NCBI GenBank assembly: GCA_035492775.1 | Contig: DATJIW010000080.1 | Coordinates: forward strand, 1 to 64,000 | Reading direction: 5' to 3' | Length of the DNA stretch: 64,000 nucleotides | From: DATJFQ01 sp035492775 | GTDB lineage: Bacteria > Acidobacteriota > Vicinamibacteria > Vicinamibacterales > 2-12-FULL-66-21 | In this document: in pieces, positions 44,271-53,204 of the stretch | How the letters are laid out: each line of letters begins with the position of its first letter | How positions within the stretch are numbered: the first letter of the stretch is position 1 | Position numbers and translations under genes: made by a program | The notes under the pieces: model-generated | Databases searched by the model: none | What the model was told of the DNA's origin: nothing | The model's input: the letters and a program-made list of their open reading frames with translations, nothing else

Positions 44271-44989
44271 GCCGTCCGCCTGAGCTGGAGCACCAGAGAC
44301 AGCACGATGTAATAGACGGGGAAAGCGAGGGAGAGGATCGTGAGGGCCGTCGATGCCTGCGGCAACTGCCAGATGATCGCGCCGATCGCGAAGGCCCAAA
44401 GCGTGCCAAGCGCGAGCGTCGTGCGCATCAGCACCGGCGTGCGTGACGGATAGACGTAACCGATCCGCACGAAGATCAGCGCACAGAGGCAGACGAGCAC
44501 AGCAGCGGCAACCGTCTGCGACGGACCCATTACATAAAGATACAGGACGACGATGTTCCAGTACGACGGGAAGCCGGTGAAGAAATGGTCCGCCGTTTTC
44601 GCGTCCGGTGCGACGAAGCCATAGAGGCTGCACACGAGGACGAGTCCGCAGATGACCAGCGCAAGCGAGGCCGGCAGCATCTGGAACTTCAGCACGACCG
44701 TCATCGGGAGAAAGACGAACGTGACGTAATCGACGAGGTCGTCGATGCGCGCGCCGTCGACGTCAGGGAGGATGTCTTTGACGCGGGCTCGCCGCGCCAG
44801 CACACCGTCGGTCGCGTCGACCAGCGTCGCAGCGAACATCGCGGCGAATGCGCCGCGGGCGTTGCCGGCCAGCACGGCATTTACGCCGGCGAGGGCGAGC
44901 ACCGCCCCGGAGGCGGTGTACAGATGGACGAGCCATGCCGCGATACTGCCGCGCTTGGCGGTTCGGGCCGGCATCGTGTAGAATCTCAT
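44267..44989 (-). CDS. CDP-alcohol phosphatidyltransferase, phosphatidylcholine synthase-like
   Basis: 240 aa with about seven or eight hydrophobic segments. The catalytic signature fits DG-x2-AR-x12-G-x3-D-x3-D (Asp61, Arg66, Gly79, Asp83, Asp87). The 12-residue spacer is the one of bacterial phosphatidylcholine synthases rather than the 8-residue spacer of PgsA or PssA, and the length matches Pcs (~240 aa). It probably joins CDP-diacylglycerol to choline or a related alcohol in the inner membrane. ATG 44989 gives this length; a GTG at 45028 is possible. PBP1 follows with a 4-base overlap. Confidence 0.85.
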   Translation of the reverse strand: MRFYTMPARTAKRGSIAAWLVHLYTASGAVLALAGVNAVLAGNARGAFAAMFAATLVDATDGVLARRARVKDILPDVDGARIDDLVDYVTFVFLPMTVVLKFQMLPASLALVICGLVLVCSLYGFVAPDAKTADHFFTGFPSYWNIVVLYLYVMGPSQTVAAAVLVCLCALIFVRIGYVYPSRTPVLMRTTLALGTLWAFAIGAIIWQLPQASTALTILSLAFPVYYIVLSLVLQLRRTA

Positions 44990-45135
44990 CACATTCCAAT
45001 CCCCAGCGGAGTGTTCTTTTTTCTCCACATCACCGCCGCCTGAGTACAGCGGGCGGAGGCGCGTTCACGAGATTCCGGAGCCGTATCCGGATGCAGGGGC
45101 GTGCCTTTTCGGGAAATGGCGTGTTCTTTCCGGAA

Positions 45136-46935
45136 ATGGATCGTCCAGTGATTCCACGTCGATATCGACAGCCGCGCTACTACGTCCCCGCCGCGCTGCT
45201 CATTGCGTTGACGCTCGGCTATGGACTGCATGCCGCGTGGCGTCAGGTCACACCGCCCGAACTCGCCTTCTCGGATTTTCTCGAAAAGATCTCCGCCGCC
45301 CAGGTCAGTCAGGTCCGTTTCGCCGACGGGGGCATCGACCTCGCCTTGAAGGACGGCAGCCTCGCGCACACAGTGCCGCCGCCTGGATTTCTCACGAGCG
45401 GCGCCTTCGTGACCCAGCTGGCGCAGCGCGGCGTGCGCATCGACGTCGTGCCGACGGCCGAGCCCGGAACGTTGAGCGGCGGTTCGCTGGCGCTGGTCGC
45501 CGCATTTCTGGGATTGCTTGGCTTCACGGTCTACCGGACGACAGCGGGCCGCATCCACACACCTGGACGCGCCAAGCTCGCCGAGCGCGGCGATCAGGTC
45601 GTCACCTTCCAGGATGTCGCCGGCGTCGACGAAGCCAAGGACGAGGTGAAGGAGATCGTGGATTTTCTCCGTCACCCGCAGCGCTTCTCCGCGATTGGCG
45701 GGAGGATTCCGAAAGGAGTGCTGCTCATTGGACCGCCCGGCACGGGCAAGACGCTCCTCGCACGGTCGATCGCCGGCGAGGCAGGCGTGCCGTTCCTCTT
45801 CGCCAGCGGTTCCGATTTCGTCGAAATGTATGCCGGCGTCGGCGCGGCGCGCGTGCGCCGTCTCTTCAAGGACGCCCGCCGCCACAAGTCCTGCATCATC
45901 TTCATCGACGAACTCGACGCGGTCGGCCGGAGCCGTGGCGGCACCTCGCTCAGCCACGAAGAGCGCGAGCAGACATTGAATCAGCTGCTCGTCGAGATGG
46001 ACGGCTTCGAGACGACGCGCGGCATTGTCGTCATCGCCGCGACGAACCGTCAGGACATTCTGGACCCCGCCCTGCTCCGGCCCGGCCGTTTCGATCGCCA
46101 GGTCATGGTCGGCAATCCCGATCTGAAAGGACGCGAGGCAATCCTCGGCGTCCACTCGCGAAAGATCTCGCTGGCGCCGGGCGCCAACCTGCGCTCGATC
46201 GCCCGCGGCACTCCCGGGTTCTCCGGCGCCGACCTCGCGAATCTCGTGAACGAAGCCGCGCTGCTCGCCGCTCGCGCCGGCCGTAGCGAAGTGGCGGGTG
46301 CGGACCTCGAGGCCGCCCGGGACAAGGTGCTCATGGGAGTGGAACGGCGATCGGTCGCGTTGAGCGAGCTCGATCGCGTGAACTGCGCCTATCACGAAGC
46401 CGGCCACGCCGTGGTCGCGGCGCTCGTCCCGATGGCGGATCCGCTTCACAAGGTCACCATCATTCCGCGCGGCCGTGCCATGGGCGTGACGATGCAGCTG
46501 CCGGAAGCAGATCGGCACACCTACACGAAGGGCTACCTGGACGCGCAGATTGCCGTGCTGATGGGCGGCCGCGTCGCGGAGGAGCTGTTCATGAACCACA
46601 TGACCAGCGGCGCCTCCAACGATATCGAGCGCGCCACCGACATCGCGCAGCACATGGTGTGCGAGTGGGGCATGTCGTCGCTCGGGATGCGCGCGTTCCG
46701 CAAGGCGGGCACCAGCTACGACGCCGACAAGCCGCACGCCATCAGCGAGTCGCTGGCACGCCGGGTGGATGAGGAAATCGAAAAGACGCTTTCGGCCGGC
46801 TACGACCGCGCGTGGGATTTGCTGAACCGGAACCGCCAGACCGTCAAGGCGATTGCCGAAGCGCTCCTGGATCAGGAGGCGCTCGAGGCCGACGAAATAA
46901 AGGCGCTGCTGGCAAGCACCTCCGCGCACGCATAG
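45136..46935 (+). CDS. ftsH: ATP-dependent zinc metalloprotease FtsH
   Basis: 599 aa membrane-bound AAA+ protease that degrades misfolded and regulatory membrane proteins. N-terminal helix (YYVPAALLIALTLGYGLHA), a small periplasmic domain, second helix (LALVAAFLGLLGFTVY), AAA+ module with Walker A GPPGTGKT (~residue 200), FIDELDAVGR and the SRH arginines in RPGRFDRQ, then the zinc site HEAGH (His420, Glu421, His424). No Gly/Gln-rich tail. ATG 45136 is the nearest to the first helix, but it lies inside a TTTCCGGAAA palindrome and has no good Shine-Dalgarno; GTG 45121 or ATG 45091 are alternatives. Confidence 0.95.
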   Translation: MDRPVIPRRYRQPRYYVPAALLIALTLGYGLHAAWRQVTPPELAFSDFLEKISAAQVSQVRFADGGIDLALKDGSLAHTVPPPGFLTSGAFVTQLAQRGVRIDVVPTAEPGTLSGGSLALVAAFLGLLGFTVYRTTAGRIHTPGRAKLAERGDQVVTFQDVAGVDEAKDEVKEIVDFLRHPQRFSAIGGRIPKGVLLIGPPGTGKTLLARSIAGEAGVPFLFASGSDFVEMYAGVGAARVRRLFKDARRHKSCIIFIDELDAVGRSRGGTSLSHEEREQTLNQLLVEMDGFETTRGIVVIAATNRQDILDPALLRPGRFDRQVMVGNPDLKGREAILGVHSRKISLAPGANLRSIARGTPGFSGADLANLVNEAALLAARAGRSEVAGADLEAARDKVLMGVERRSVALSELDRVNCAYHEAGHAVVAALVPMADPLHKVTIIPRGRAMGVTMQLPEADRHTYTKGYLDAQIAVLMGGRVAEELFMNHMTSGASNDIERATDIAQHMVCEWGMSSLGMRAFRKAGTSYDADKPHAISESLARRVDEEIEKTLSAGYDRAWDLLNRNRQTVKAIAEALLDQEALEADEIKALLASTSAHA

Positions 46936-46990
46936 TGCGCGCGGAGGGTCCCGGGACGCGGTGGATTTGCAGGTTTGGGTGTTGATAATC

Positions 46991-47047
46991 TCAACTCCCA
47001 ATTCCCAACTCCCAATTCCCAAAGTCCCAACTCCCAAGTTGGGATTC
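46991..47047. repeat. Heptad array between ftsH and a convergent small gene
   Basis: About six CCCAACT/CCCAATT units, ending in an inverted repeat of TCCCAA and TTGGGA around one base. Same family as the arrays at 26701, 33079 and 56565, and again between two gene ends that face each other. Confidence 0.8.
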
Positions 47048-47066
47048 TTAGCGCAATCTGCAGTCT

Positions 47067-47327
47067 CTACGAGCCGCTTGCGCTCAGGCGGCGGTCGATT
47101 TCCTTTAGGGCGGCGTCGATCTGCTGCTGACGGATCGGATGCGTCGTCGCCTCGCGCTGGCGTGACAGCTCGGACTTGGCGAGCTTGAGCGACTCGATCT
47201 CCCGCTGCTTCTCGGGATCGATCTTCGGTGCGCCGCCTGCACGGCGCCGGCGATCGGCTTCTCGTTCTTCGATCTGCTCCTGGATCCGCGCTTCCGCGTC
47301 GACCAGGCCTTCTCCGGAATCTCCCAT
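47067..47327 (-). CDS. Small charged coiled-coil protein of unknown function
   Basis: 86 aa, almost entirely helix-forming and highly charged (QEQIEEREADRRRRAGG, KQREIESLKLAKSELSRQRE), ending in EIDRRLSASGS. No family recognised. Support for expression: TATTCT ends 6 bases before the ATG (leaderless pattern) and the gene fills an otherwise empty 440-base stretch. It diverges from the Lhr operon across 56 bases. Confidence 0.62.
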   Translation of the reverse strand: MGDSGEGLVDAEARIQEQIEEREADRRRRAGGAPKIDPEKQREIESLKLAKSELSRQREATTHPIRQQQIDAALKEIDRRLSASGS

Positions 47328-47333
47328 TCCCTA

Positions 47334-47339
47334 AGAATA
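47334..47339 (-). promoter_or_regulatory. -10-like element TATTCT upstream of the coiled-coil gene
   Basis: On the minus strand TATTCT ends 6 bases before ATG 47327. The divergent gap to 47383 is purine-rich, AT-rich for this genome, and repeats GAATACAG twice. Confidence 0.4.
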
Positions 47340-47383
47340 CAGGAAAGAAAACGGAATACAGAAGAACGAAAGAGAATAGAGGC

Positions 47384-50300
47384 GTGGCAAAGCGCGACGT
47401 TCTCGAGCTCTTCGAGCCCGCCGTGGCCGACTGGTTCCGATCGTCGTTCACGGCGCCGACGCCGCCGCAGGCGCTGGGATGGCCCGCCATTGCGCGGGGG
47501 GAATCGACGCTCGTGCTCGCCCCGACCGGCAGCGGCAAAACGCTGGCGGCCTTTCTCTGGGCGATCAACCGGGTCATGTTTTCCCAGCCGAGCGGCTGTC
47601 GCGTCCTGTACGTCTCACCGCTCAAAGCGCTCGCGGTCGACGTCGAGCGGAACCTCCGCGCGCCGATTGCCGGAATCGGGCACCGGGCGGCGGACGCCGG
47701 GATTTCGCATCACGCGCCGGCGATTGCCGTGCGGACGGGCGACACGCCGGCGCAGGAGCGGGCCAGATTCCAGCGCCAGCCGGCCGACATCCTCATCACC
47801 ACGCCGGAGTCGCTCTACCTGCTGCTCACGTCGAACGCGCGCGAGGCGCTGCGTTCGATCGATACGGTCATCATCGACGAGATCCATGCGCTCGTGCCCA
47901 CCAAACGCGGGGCGCACCTGTCGCTGTCGCTGGAGCGGCTCGCCGCGCTGACCGCTACTCCCCCTCAACGAATCGGACTGTCGGCCACGCAACGTCCGCT
48001 CGACGAAGTGGCCCGCTTCCTCGGCGGCGCGGAGCCACGGCGAGAGCGAAAGCGGACTGGCGACTCACGCGCGCGGAGCGGGGCCGTTGGAGTGCCCGCG
48101 AGCGTGCGTGCAGGGGCGTCCAGCGGGAAGCCCCCCGAAATCTTGATCGACGAATTCGCATCGTCGCGAACGGCCCCGGCATTCCGGCCGGTCACGATCG
48201 TCGATACGTCGCAGAAGAAGAAACTCGAGCTGACGATCGAAGTGCCGGTCGAGGACATGGCGCGGCTGGGCGAGACGGAAGACATTCCGAGCGGGCCGGC
48301 GTCACAGACCGGGACGAAATCGTCGATCTGGACGGCGATTCACCCCCGGCTGCTCGAACTGGTGTTCGCCCACCGATCGACCCTGATCTTCGTGAACAGC
48401 CGGCGCATCGCCGAGCGGCTCGCGTCGGCCCTGAACGAACTCGCGGGCGAGATCCTCGTACGGGCGCACCATGGGTCGCTGGCGAGACCGCAGCGCATCG
48501 AGATCGAAGACCGGCTCAAGGCCGGGCAGATCCGCGGTCTCGTCGCCACGTCGTCGCTCGAACTCGGCATCGACATGGGCGCGATCGACCTCGTCGTGCA
48601 GATCGAGGCCCCGCCCTCGGTCGCGAGCGGCATGCAGCGGATCGGTCGATCCGGGCATCGCATCGGGGAGCCAAGCCGCGGCGTGATCGTGCCGAAGTTC
48701 CGCGGTGATCTGGTCGCGTGCGCGGCCGTCACACGCGCCATGCACGACGCGCATATCGAGGCCAGCCGCTATCCTCGTAATCCGCTGGACGTGCTCGCGC
48801 AGCAGCTGGTGGCCATGGTCGCCGTCGACGACTGGGACGTCGACGATCTTTATCGCGCCGTGCGCAGCGCCGCCCCGTTCGCGGAGCTGAGCGGCGCGAT
48901 CTTCGAGGGCGTGCTCGACATGCTCTCGGGCAGGTATCCATCGGACGATTTCGCGGACCTGCGGCCGCGCCTCACATGGGACCGCCTGAAGAACACCGTG
49001 AAAGCGCGCGAGGGCGCCAAGCGTGTGGCCATCGTGAACGGCGGCACGATTCCCGATCGCGGGCTCTACGGCGTCTTCCTGATTGGAGAACGCGGTCCGG
49101 GATCGCGCGTCGGCGAACTCGACGAAGAAATGGTCTTCGAGAGCCGCGTCGGCGAAACCTTCCTGCTGGGCGCATCGTCGTGGCGCATCGAGGAGATCAC
49201 GCACGACCGGGTGATCGTGGCGCCGGCGCCGGGGCAGCCGGGCAAGATGCCGTTCTGGAAGGCAGATACGCCAGGCCGGCCGCTCGAACTCGGGCGGCTG
49301 ATCGGCGAACTGGTGCGTACGCTGCGGGCATTGCCGCCGGCTGCGGCCATCCAGAAGTTGACCAGGCACCATGACCTGGATGCGCGCGCGGCCGAGAATC
49401 TGGTGCGCTATCTGGCCGATCAGGCCGCTGCCGCCGGCGCGGTCCCCGACGATCGGACGATAGTCATCGAGCGGACGCGCGACGAACTTGGCGATTGGCG
49501 GCTGTGTCTGCTCTCTCCGTTCGGCGGACGCGTGCACGCGCCGTGGGCGATGGCAGTCGTCGAACGCGCCCGCGCCGAAACAGGGGCAGACGTCGAGACC
49601 ATGTGGACCGACGACGGGTTCGTCGTGCGGTTTCCCGAGACCGAAGCGCCACCGGATCCGTCGTTGCTGGTGCCGGCTTCGGACGAAATCGAAGCGCTCG
49701 TCGTCAGGCAGCTCGGAGGAACGGCCCTTTTCGCGGCGAAGTTCCGCGAGGCGGCAGCCCGCGCGCTGCTGCTGCCGCGCCGCCGGCCCGGCGGACGCAC
49801 GCCGCTCTGGCAGCAGCGCAAGCGCGCCGCGGATCTGCTGTCGGTCGCCGCGCGCTACGGTTCATTTCCGATGATCCTCGAAGCCTATCGCGAGTGCCTG
49901 CGCGACGTCTTCGACATGCCCGCGCTCCTGTCGACGCTGCGGCGTATCGAAGCACGCGACATCAGAGTGGCAACGGTCGACTCCGTCATGCCGTCGCCGT
50001 TCGCGTCGGCGCTGCTCTTTGGCTACGTCGCCAACTACATCTACGACGGCGACGCTCCGCTCGCCGAACGGCGCGCGCAGGCGCTGTCGATCGACCAGGC
50101 GCAGCTTCGCGACCTGCTCGGCGACGTCGAGCTTCGCGAGCTTCTGGACGCCGATGCGCTCGCGGACACCGAACGGCAGGCGCAGCAGCTCGACGAACGC
50201 TACCGGGCCCGTTCCGCCGACGGCATCCACGATTTGCTGTTGCATCTCGGGGATTTGACTCAGAGCGAGATCGAGGCGCGATCGACGATCGACGCCGGCG

Positions 50301-51982
50301 CCGCACTCGAGCAGATGGAGCGCGATCGCCGCACGATCCGGATCACCATTGCCGGCGATGCCCGCTACATTCCCATCGAGTACGCGGCCCGATATCGCGA
50401 TGCGCTCGGCGTGCCGCTTCCCGTCGGCCTCCCGGAGTCGCTGCTCGGGCCGGCCGAAGACGCGGCTGTCGACCTCGCAAGACGCTACGCGCGAACGCGA
50501 GGACCGTTCACGACCGCGGAGTTCGCCGGCCGGTACGCGCTGGGCCGATCGACTGCCGAAGCGCTGCTCAAGACGCTCACCGCCGCCGGACGGCTGCTCG
50601 AGGGAGAATTCCGCCCTGGGGGCGCCGGCCGCGAGTGGTGCGATCCGGAGATTCTCCGCACGGTCCGTCGGCGTTCGCTCGCAAAGCTCCGCAAGGAAGT
50701 CGAACCGGTCGAAGGGCCCGTCCTTGCGCGCCTGTCGACGTCGTGGGGAGGACTCGTCCGGCGCCGGTCGGGACTCGACGCACTCCTCGACGCCGTGGAG
50801 AACCTGCAGGGAGCGCCTCTGGCGGCATCGATTTTCGAGTCGGAGATCCTCTCGGCTCGTATCAGCGGCTATGCCTCCTCCGACCTCGACGCGCTGGCCG
50901 CCGCCGGCGAGGTCGTCTGGCGGGGCGTCGAGCCCATCGGCGACCGCGACGGCCGCATCGCGCTCTATCTCACCGACCACCTGCCTCGATTGTGGCGGCC
51001 CGGCGCACCGGCGGAGCTGTCGCCGCGCGAACGCGCCATCGTCTCGCACCTCGAGAAATCCGGCGCATCGTTTTTCGCCGCGCTGCACGAAGCCGCCGGC
51101 GGCGGGTATCCAGGCGAAACCGTTGACGCCATCTGGGATCTCGTGTGGAAGGGCGTCCTCACGAACGACACCCTTCACGCATTACGGGCCTTTACGCGCC
51201 CACCCGAACGGCGCTCGCGCAAGCAGGTGCGCGGGCGTCCGTTCCGTACCCGCCGCGTCGCTCCTCCCGCGGCAGAAGGCCGATGGTCGTTGCTGAGCGA
51301 GCGCGTGCCGCGTTCAGCCAGCGATACGGAATGGTCGACGGCCATGGCGCAGCAGCTGCTCTCGAGATACGGCATCGTCACACGCGAGATCGCCGGGGCG
51401 GAAGGGATCGCGGGCGGCTTCGGGGCGGTGTACGACGTGCTGAAAGCGATGGAGGACGCCGGGCGCGTTCGCCGCGGTTATTTCGTGTCGGGTGTGGCGG
51501 CAACTCAGTTCGCCCTACCGCCCGCACTCGAGCTGCTGCGCTCGCTGCGCGATGTTCCCGATCAGGCGGAAGTCATCGTCATGGCGGCAACGGACCCCGC
51601 GAATCCGTACGGGATCACACTGCAGTGGCCGGACGCGTCCGGCAGGGAATCGGCCGGACGTGGTCCGACGCGTACCGTCGGCGCGACGGTTGTCCTCGTC
51701 AACGGCATACTGGCGGCGTATGTGCCACGAAGCGGGCGGGAGATCACAGTGTTTCTGCCCGAGGATGAACCGGCGCGTTCGGTCACGGCACGCGCCCTGG
51801 CCGCAGCGATCGCGGAACTGGCACGCGACCGCGGTCTGCTCATCGGTGAGATCAATGGCGTCGATCCGGCAAGCCACCCGCTCGCACGTTTTCTCGTGGA
51901 TGCGGGCTTTCACCCTTCCGCGATGGGACTGCAGATGATTCGCGAGGCGGCGGACAGCCGGGCCAGGCTCGAACGTGCCTGA
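47384..51982 (+). CDS. lhr: Lhr-type long helicase-related protein
   Basis: 1532 aa, the size of full-length bacterial Lhr. An SF2 ATP-dependent 3'-5' nucleic-acid translocase of the Lhr family, linked to DNA repair. RecA-1: LAPTGSGKTLAAFLW, VSPLKALAVDVERN, TPESLYLLLTS, IIDEIHALV and LSATQRP. RecA-2: FVNSRRIAERLA, ATSSLELGIDMG and QRIGRSGHR. Then the winged-helix and beta-barrel Lhr core, and a C-terminal ~600 residues as in E. coli and mycobacterial Lhr. Residues ~212-265 include an Arg/Gly/Ser-rich insertion. GTG 47384 is preceded by GAGG only one base away, so the start is uncertain. It overlaps the glycosylase gene by 8 bases. Confidence 0.94.
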   Translation: MAKRDVLELFEPAVADWFRSSFTAPTPPQALGWPAIARGESTLVLAPTGSGKTLAAFLWAINRVMFSQPSGCRVLYVSPLKALAVDVERNLRAPIAGIGHRAADAGISHHAPAIAVRTGDTPAQERARFQRQPADILITTPESLYLLLTSNAREALRSIDTVIIDEIHALVPTKRGAHLSLSLERLAALTATPPQRIGLSATQRPLDEVARFLGGAEPRRERKRTGDSRARSGAVGVPASVRAGASSGKPPEILIDEFASSRTAPAFRPVTIVDTSQKKKLELTIEVPVEDMARLGETEDIPSGPASQTGTKSSIWTAIHPRLLELVFAHRSTLIFVNSRRIAERLASALNELAGEILVRAHHGSLARPQRIEIEDRLKAGQIRGLVATSSLELGIDMGAIDLVVQIEAPPSVASGMQRIGRSGHRIGEPSRGVIVPKFRGDLVACAAVTRAMHDAHIEASRYPRNPLDVLAQQLVAMVAVDDWDVDDLYRAVRSAAPFAELSGAIFEGVLDMLSGRYPSDDFADLRPRLTWDRLKNTVKAREGAKRVAIVNGGTIPDRGLYGVFLIGERGPGSRVGELDEEMVFESRVGETFLLGASSWRIEEITHDRVIVAPAPGQPGKMPFWKADTPGRPLELGRLIGELVRTLRALPPAAAIQKLTRHHDLDARAAENLVRYLADQAAAAGAVPDDRTIVIERTRDELGDWRLCLLSPFGGRVHAPWAMAVVERARAETGADVETMWTDDGFVVRFPETEAPPDPSLLVPASDEIEALVVRQLGGTALFAAKFREAAARALLLPRRRPGGRTPLWQQRKRAADLLSVAARYGSFPMILEAYRECLRDVFDMPALLSTLRRIEARDIRVATVDSVMPSPFASALLFGYVANYIYDGDAPLAERRAQALSIDQAQLRDLLGDVELRELLDADALADTERQAQQLDERYRARSADGIHDLLLHLGDLTQSEIEARSTIDAGAALEQMERDRRTIRITIAGDARYIPIEYAARYRDALGVPLPVGLPESLLGPAEDAAVDLARRYARTRGPFTTAEFAGRYALGRSTAEALLKTLTAAGRLLEGEFRPGGAGREWCDPEILRTVRRRSLAKLRKEVEPVEGPVLARLSTSWGGLVRRRSGLDALLDAVENLQGAPLAASIFESEILSARISGYASSDLDALAAAGEVVWRGVEPIGDRDGRIALYLTDHLPRLWRPGAPAELSPRERAIVSHLEKSGASFFAALHEAAGGGYPGETVDAIWDLVWKGVLTNDTLHALRAFTRPPERRSRKQVRGRPFRTRRVAPPAAEGRWSLLSERVPRSASDTEWSTAMAQQLLSRYGIVTREIAGAEGIAGGFGAVYDVLKAMEDAGRVRRGYFVSGVAATQFALPPALELLRSLRDVPDQAEVIVMAATDPANPYGITLQWPDASGRESAGRGPTRTVGATVVLVNGILAAYVPRSGREITVFLPEDEPARSVTARALAAAIAELARDRGLLIGEINGVDPASHPLARFLVDAGFHPSAMGLQMIREAADSRARLERA

Positions 51983-52811
51983 AGGGGATACGATCTACCG
52001 CGCCGCGCGGACGCTGAATCGCGCGCTGGCAGGCGACGTCGTCGCGCGGTTCGAATCGGTGTTCCCGGCATTGACGCGCGTGGACGAGGATCGGCCGCTG
52101 AGGGGCCGGACGGTCGAGGGCGTCACCGCAAGCGGCAAGCATCTGCTGATGCAGTTCTCGAACGATCTCGTTCTGCGCACGCACATGCGCATGAACGGCA
52201 GCTGGCATATCTACCGTCCCGGAGAGCGGTGGCAGCGGTCCCGGGGGGACATGCGCATCCTCGTCGCCACGGCGCGCTTCGAGGCCGTCGGGTTCAACAT
52301 TCCAGTCGCGGAATTCCTCACGGCACGAAGCATGCGCCGCCAGGACGATCTGCGCAACATGGGGCCGGATCTACTTGGCGCCACGTTCGACGAAGCCGAA
52401 GCCGTGCGGCGTCTTCGCCAGCGGGGCACCTCCTCGATCGCCGACGCGCTCATCAATCAGCGCGTCGTCGCCGGAGCGGGCAACGTGTACAAATCCGAGG
52501 TCCTGTTCTTGTGCGGCGTGCACCCGGCGTCGCTCGTTGACGATCTGAGTGACGATCGTCTGCGTACGATCCTGACGACCGCACGCAAGCTGCTGACGGC
52601 CAACGTCAGCAACCCGCAGCGCGGCATCGTCACGTATTCAGGGTACCGGCGGACGACACGGCGCGCCGATCCCGCCGAGCGGCTGTACGTCTACGGACGC
52701 GGGCGGAAACCGTGCAGAAAGTGCGGGACACCTGTGAAGGTCAGCGCGCAGGGACCCCATGCACGCCTGACCTATTGGTGTCCGACATGCCAATCGTCTG
52801 GATCGCGCTGA
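51975..52811 (+). CDS. Fpg/Nei-family DNA glycosylase-AP lyase (Nei2-like)
   Basis: 278 aa. Base-excision repair enzyme removing oxidised bases. It starts MPEGDTIYRAA, so the mature N-terminal Pro and following Glu are the catalytic pair; PEGDT is the Nei rather than Fpg form. The helix-2-turn-helix contains ALINQRVVAGAGNVYKSEVLFL. A zinc finger closes the protein: CRKCGTPVKVS and YWCPTCQ. The GTG start overlaps the last 8 bases of lhr. Mycobacterial genomes also pair Lhr with Nei2, so a shared repair job is likely. Its 3' end overlaps the VKOR-like gene by 25 bases. Confidence 0.94.
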   Translation: MPEGDTIYRAARTLNRALAGDVVARFESVFPALTRVDEDRPLRGRTVEGVTASGKHLLMQFSNDLVLRTHMRMNGSWHIYRPGERWQRSRGDMRILVATARFEAVGFNIPVAEFLTARSMRRQDDLRNMGPDLLGATFDEAEAVRRLRQRGTSSIADALINQRVVAGAGNVYKSEVLFLCGVHPASLVDDLSDDRLRTILTTARKLLTANVSNPQRGIVTYSGYRRTTRRADPAERLYVYGRGRKPCRKCGTPVKVSAQGPHARLTYWCPTCQSSGSR

Positions 52812-53179
52812 TCGTCGCGACAGCCGCATCGGCTGCGGCGTTGTACGGCCATTACCGGGATCTGCCCGCGTGGATGACCGGGCCGACAATCTGCCGATTG
52901 GACGGCAACGGGTGCGCCGTCTTGTTCCGGACGCCGCGTGCGAGCCTGCTCGGCGTGCCGAATGCGGCGCTCGGTCTCCTGCTCTACGCGATCCTGACCG
53001 TCGGTGTGATCGAGCGGTGGCCGCCGGCATGGATGCTCGCGCTGACGACGCCGGCGATTGCGATGAGCATTTTCCTGGCGGGCAGCCTGGTCCGGAACCG
53101 TCGCGAGTGCCGGATCTGCTGGACCGGCCACGCCGCGAACCTCGTATTGTTCGCGTCGTTTGCCGTCCGGGCGCTGTGA
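52787..53179 (+). CDS. Vitamin K epoxide reductase (VKOR)-like membrane protein
   Basis: 130 aa with about four hydrophobic helices. The VKOR pattern is present: the loop pair Cys36 and Cys43, Ser53 in ASLLGVPNAALGLLLYA, and the active-site CRIC (Cys108/Cys111) at the start of the last helix. Bacterial VKOR homologues reoxidise DsbA-like proteins using quinones; no fused thioredoxin domain is present. ATG 52787 lies inside the end of the glycosylase gene in another frame; the overlap of 25 bases suggests tight coupling. Link to DNA repair unclear. Confidence 0.83.
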   Translation: MPIVWIALIVATAASAAALYGHYRDLPAWMTGPTICRLDGNGCAVLFRTPRASLLGVPNAALGLLLYAILTVGVIERWPPAWMLALTTPAIAMSIFLAGSLVRNRRECRICWTGHAANLVLFASFAVRAL

Positions 53180-53204
53180 GCGCAGCGCCCGCCGGCCGGT
53201 GCGG

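Noticed and set aside
44989..47625. 878-codon open frame opposite ftsH
   Set aside because: Shadow frame of a high-GC gene. ftsH on the plus strand has full family motifs; this one has none.
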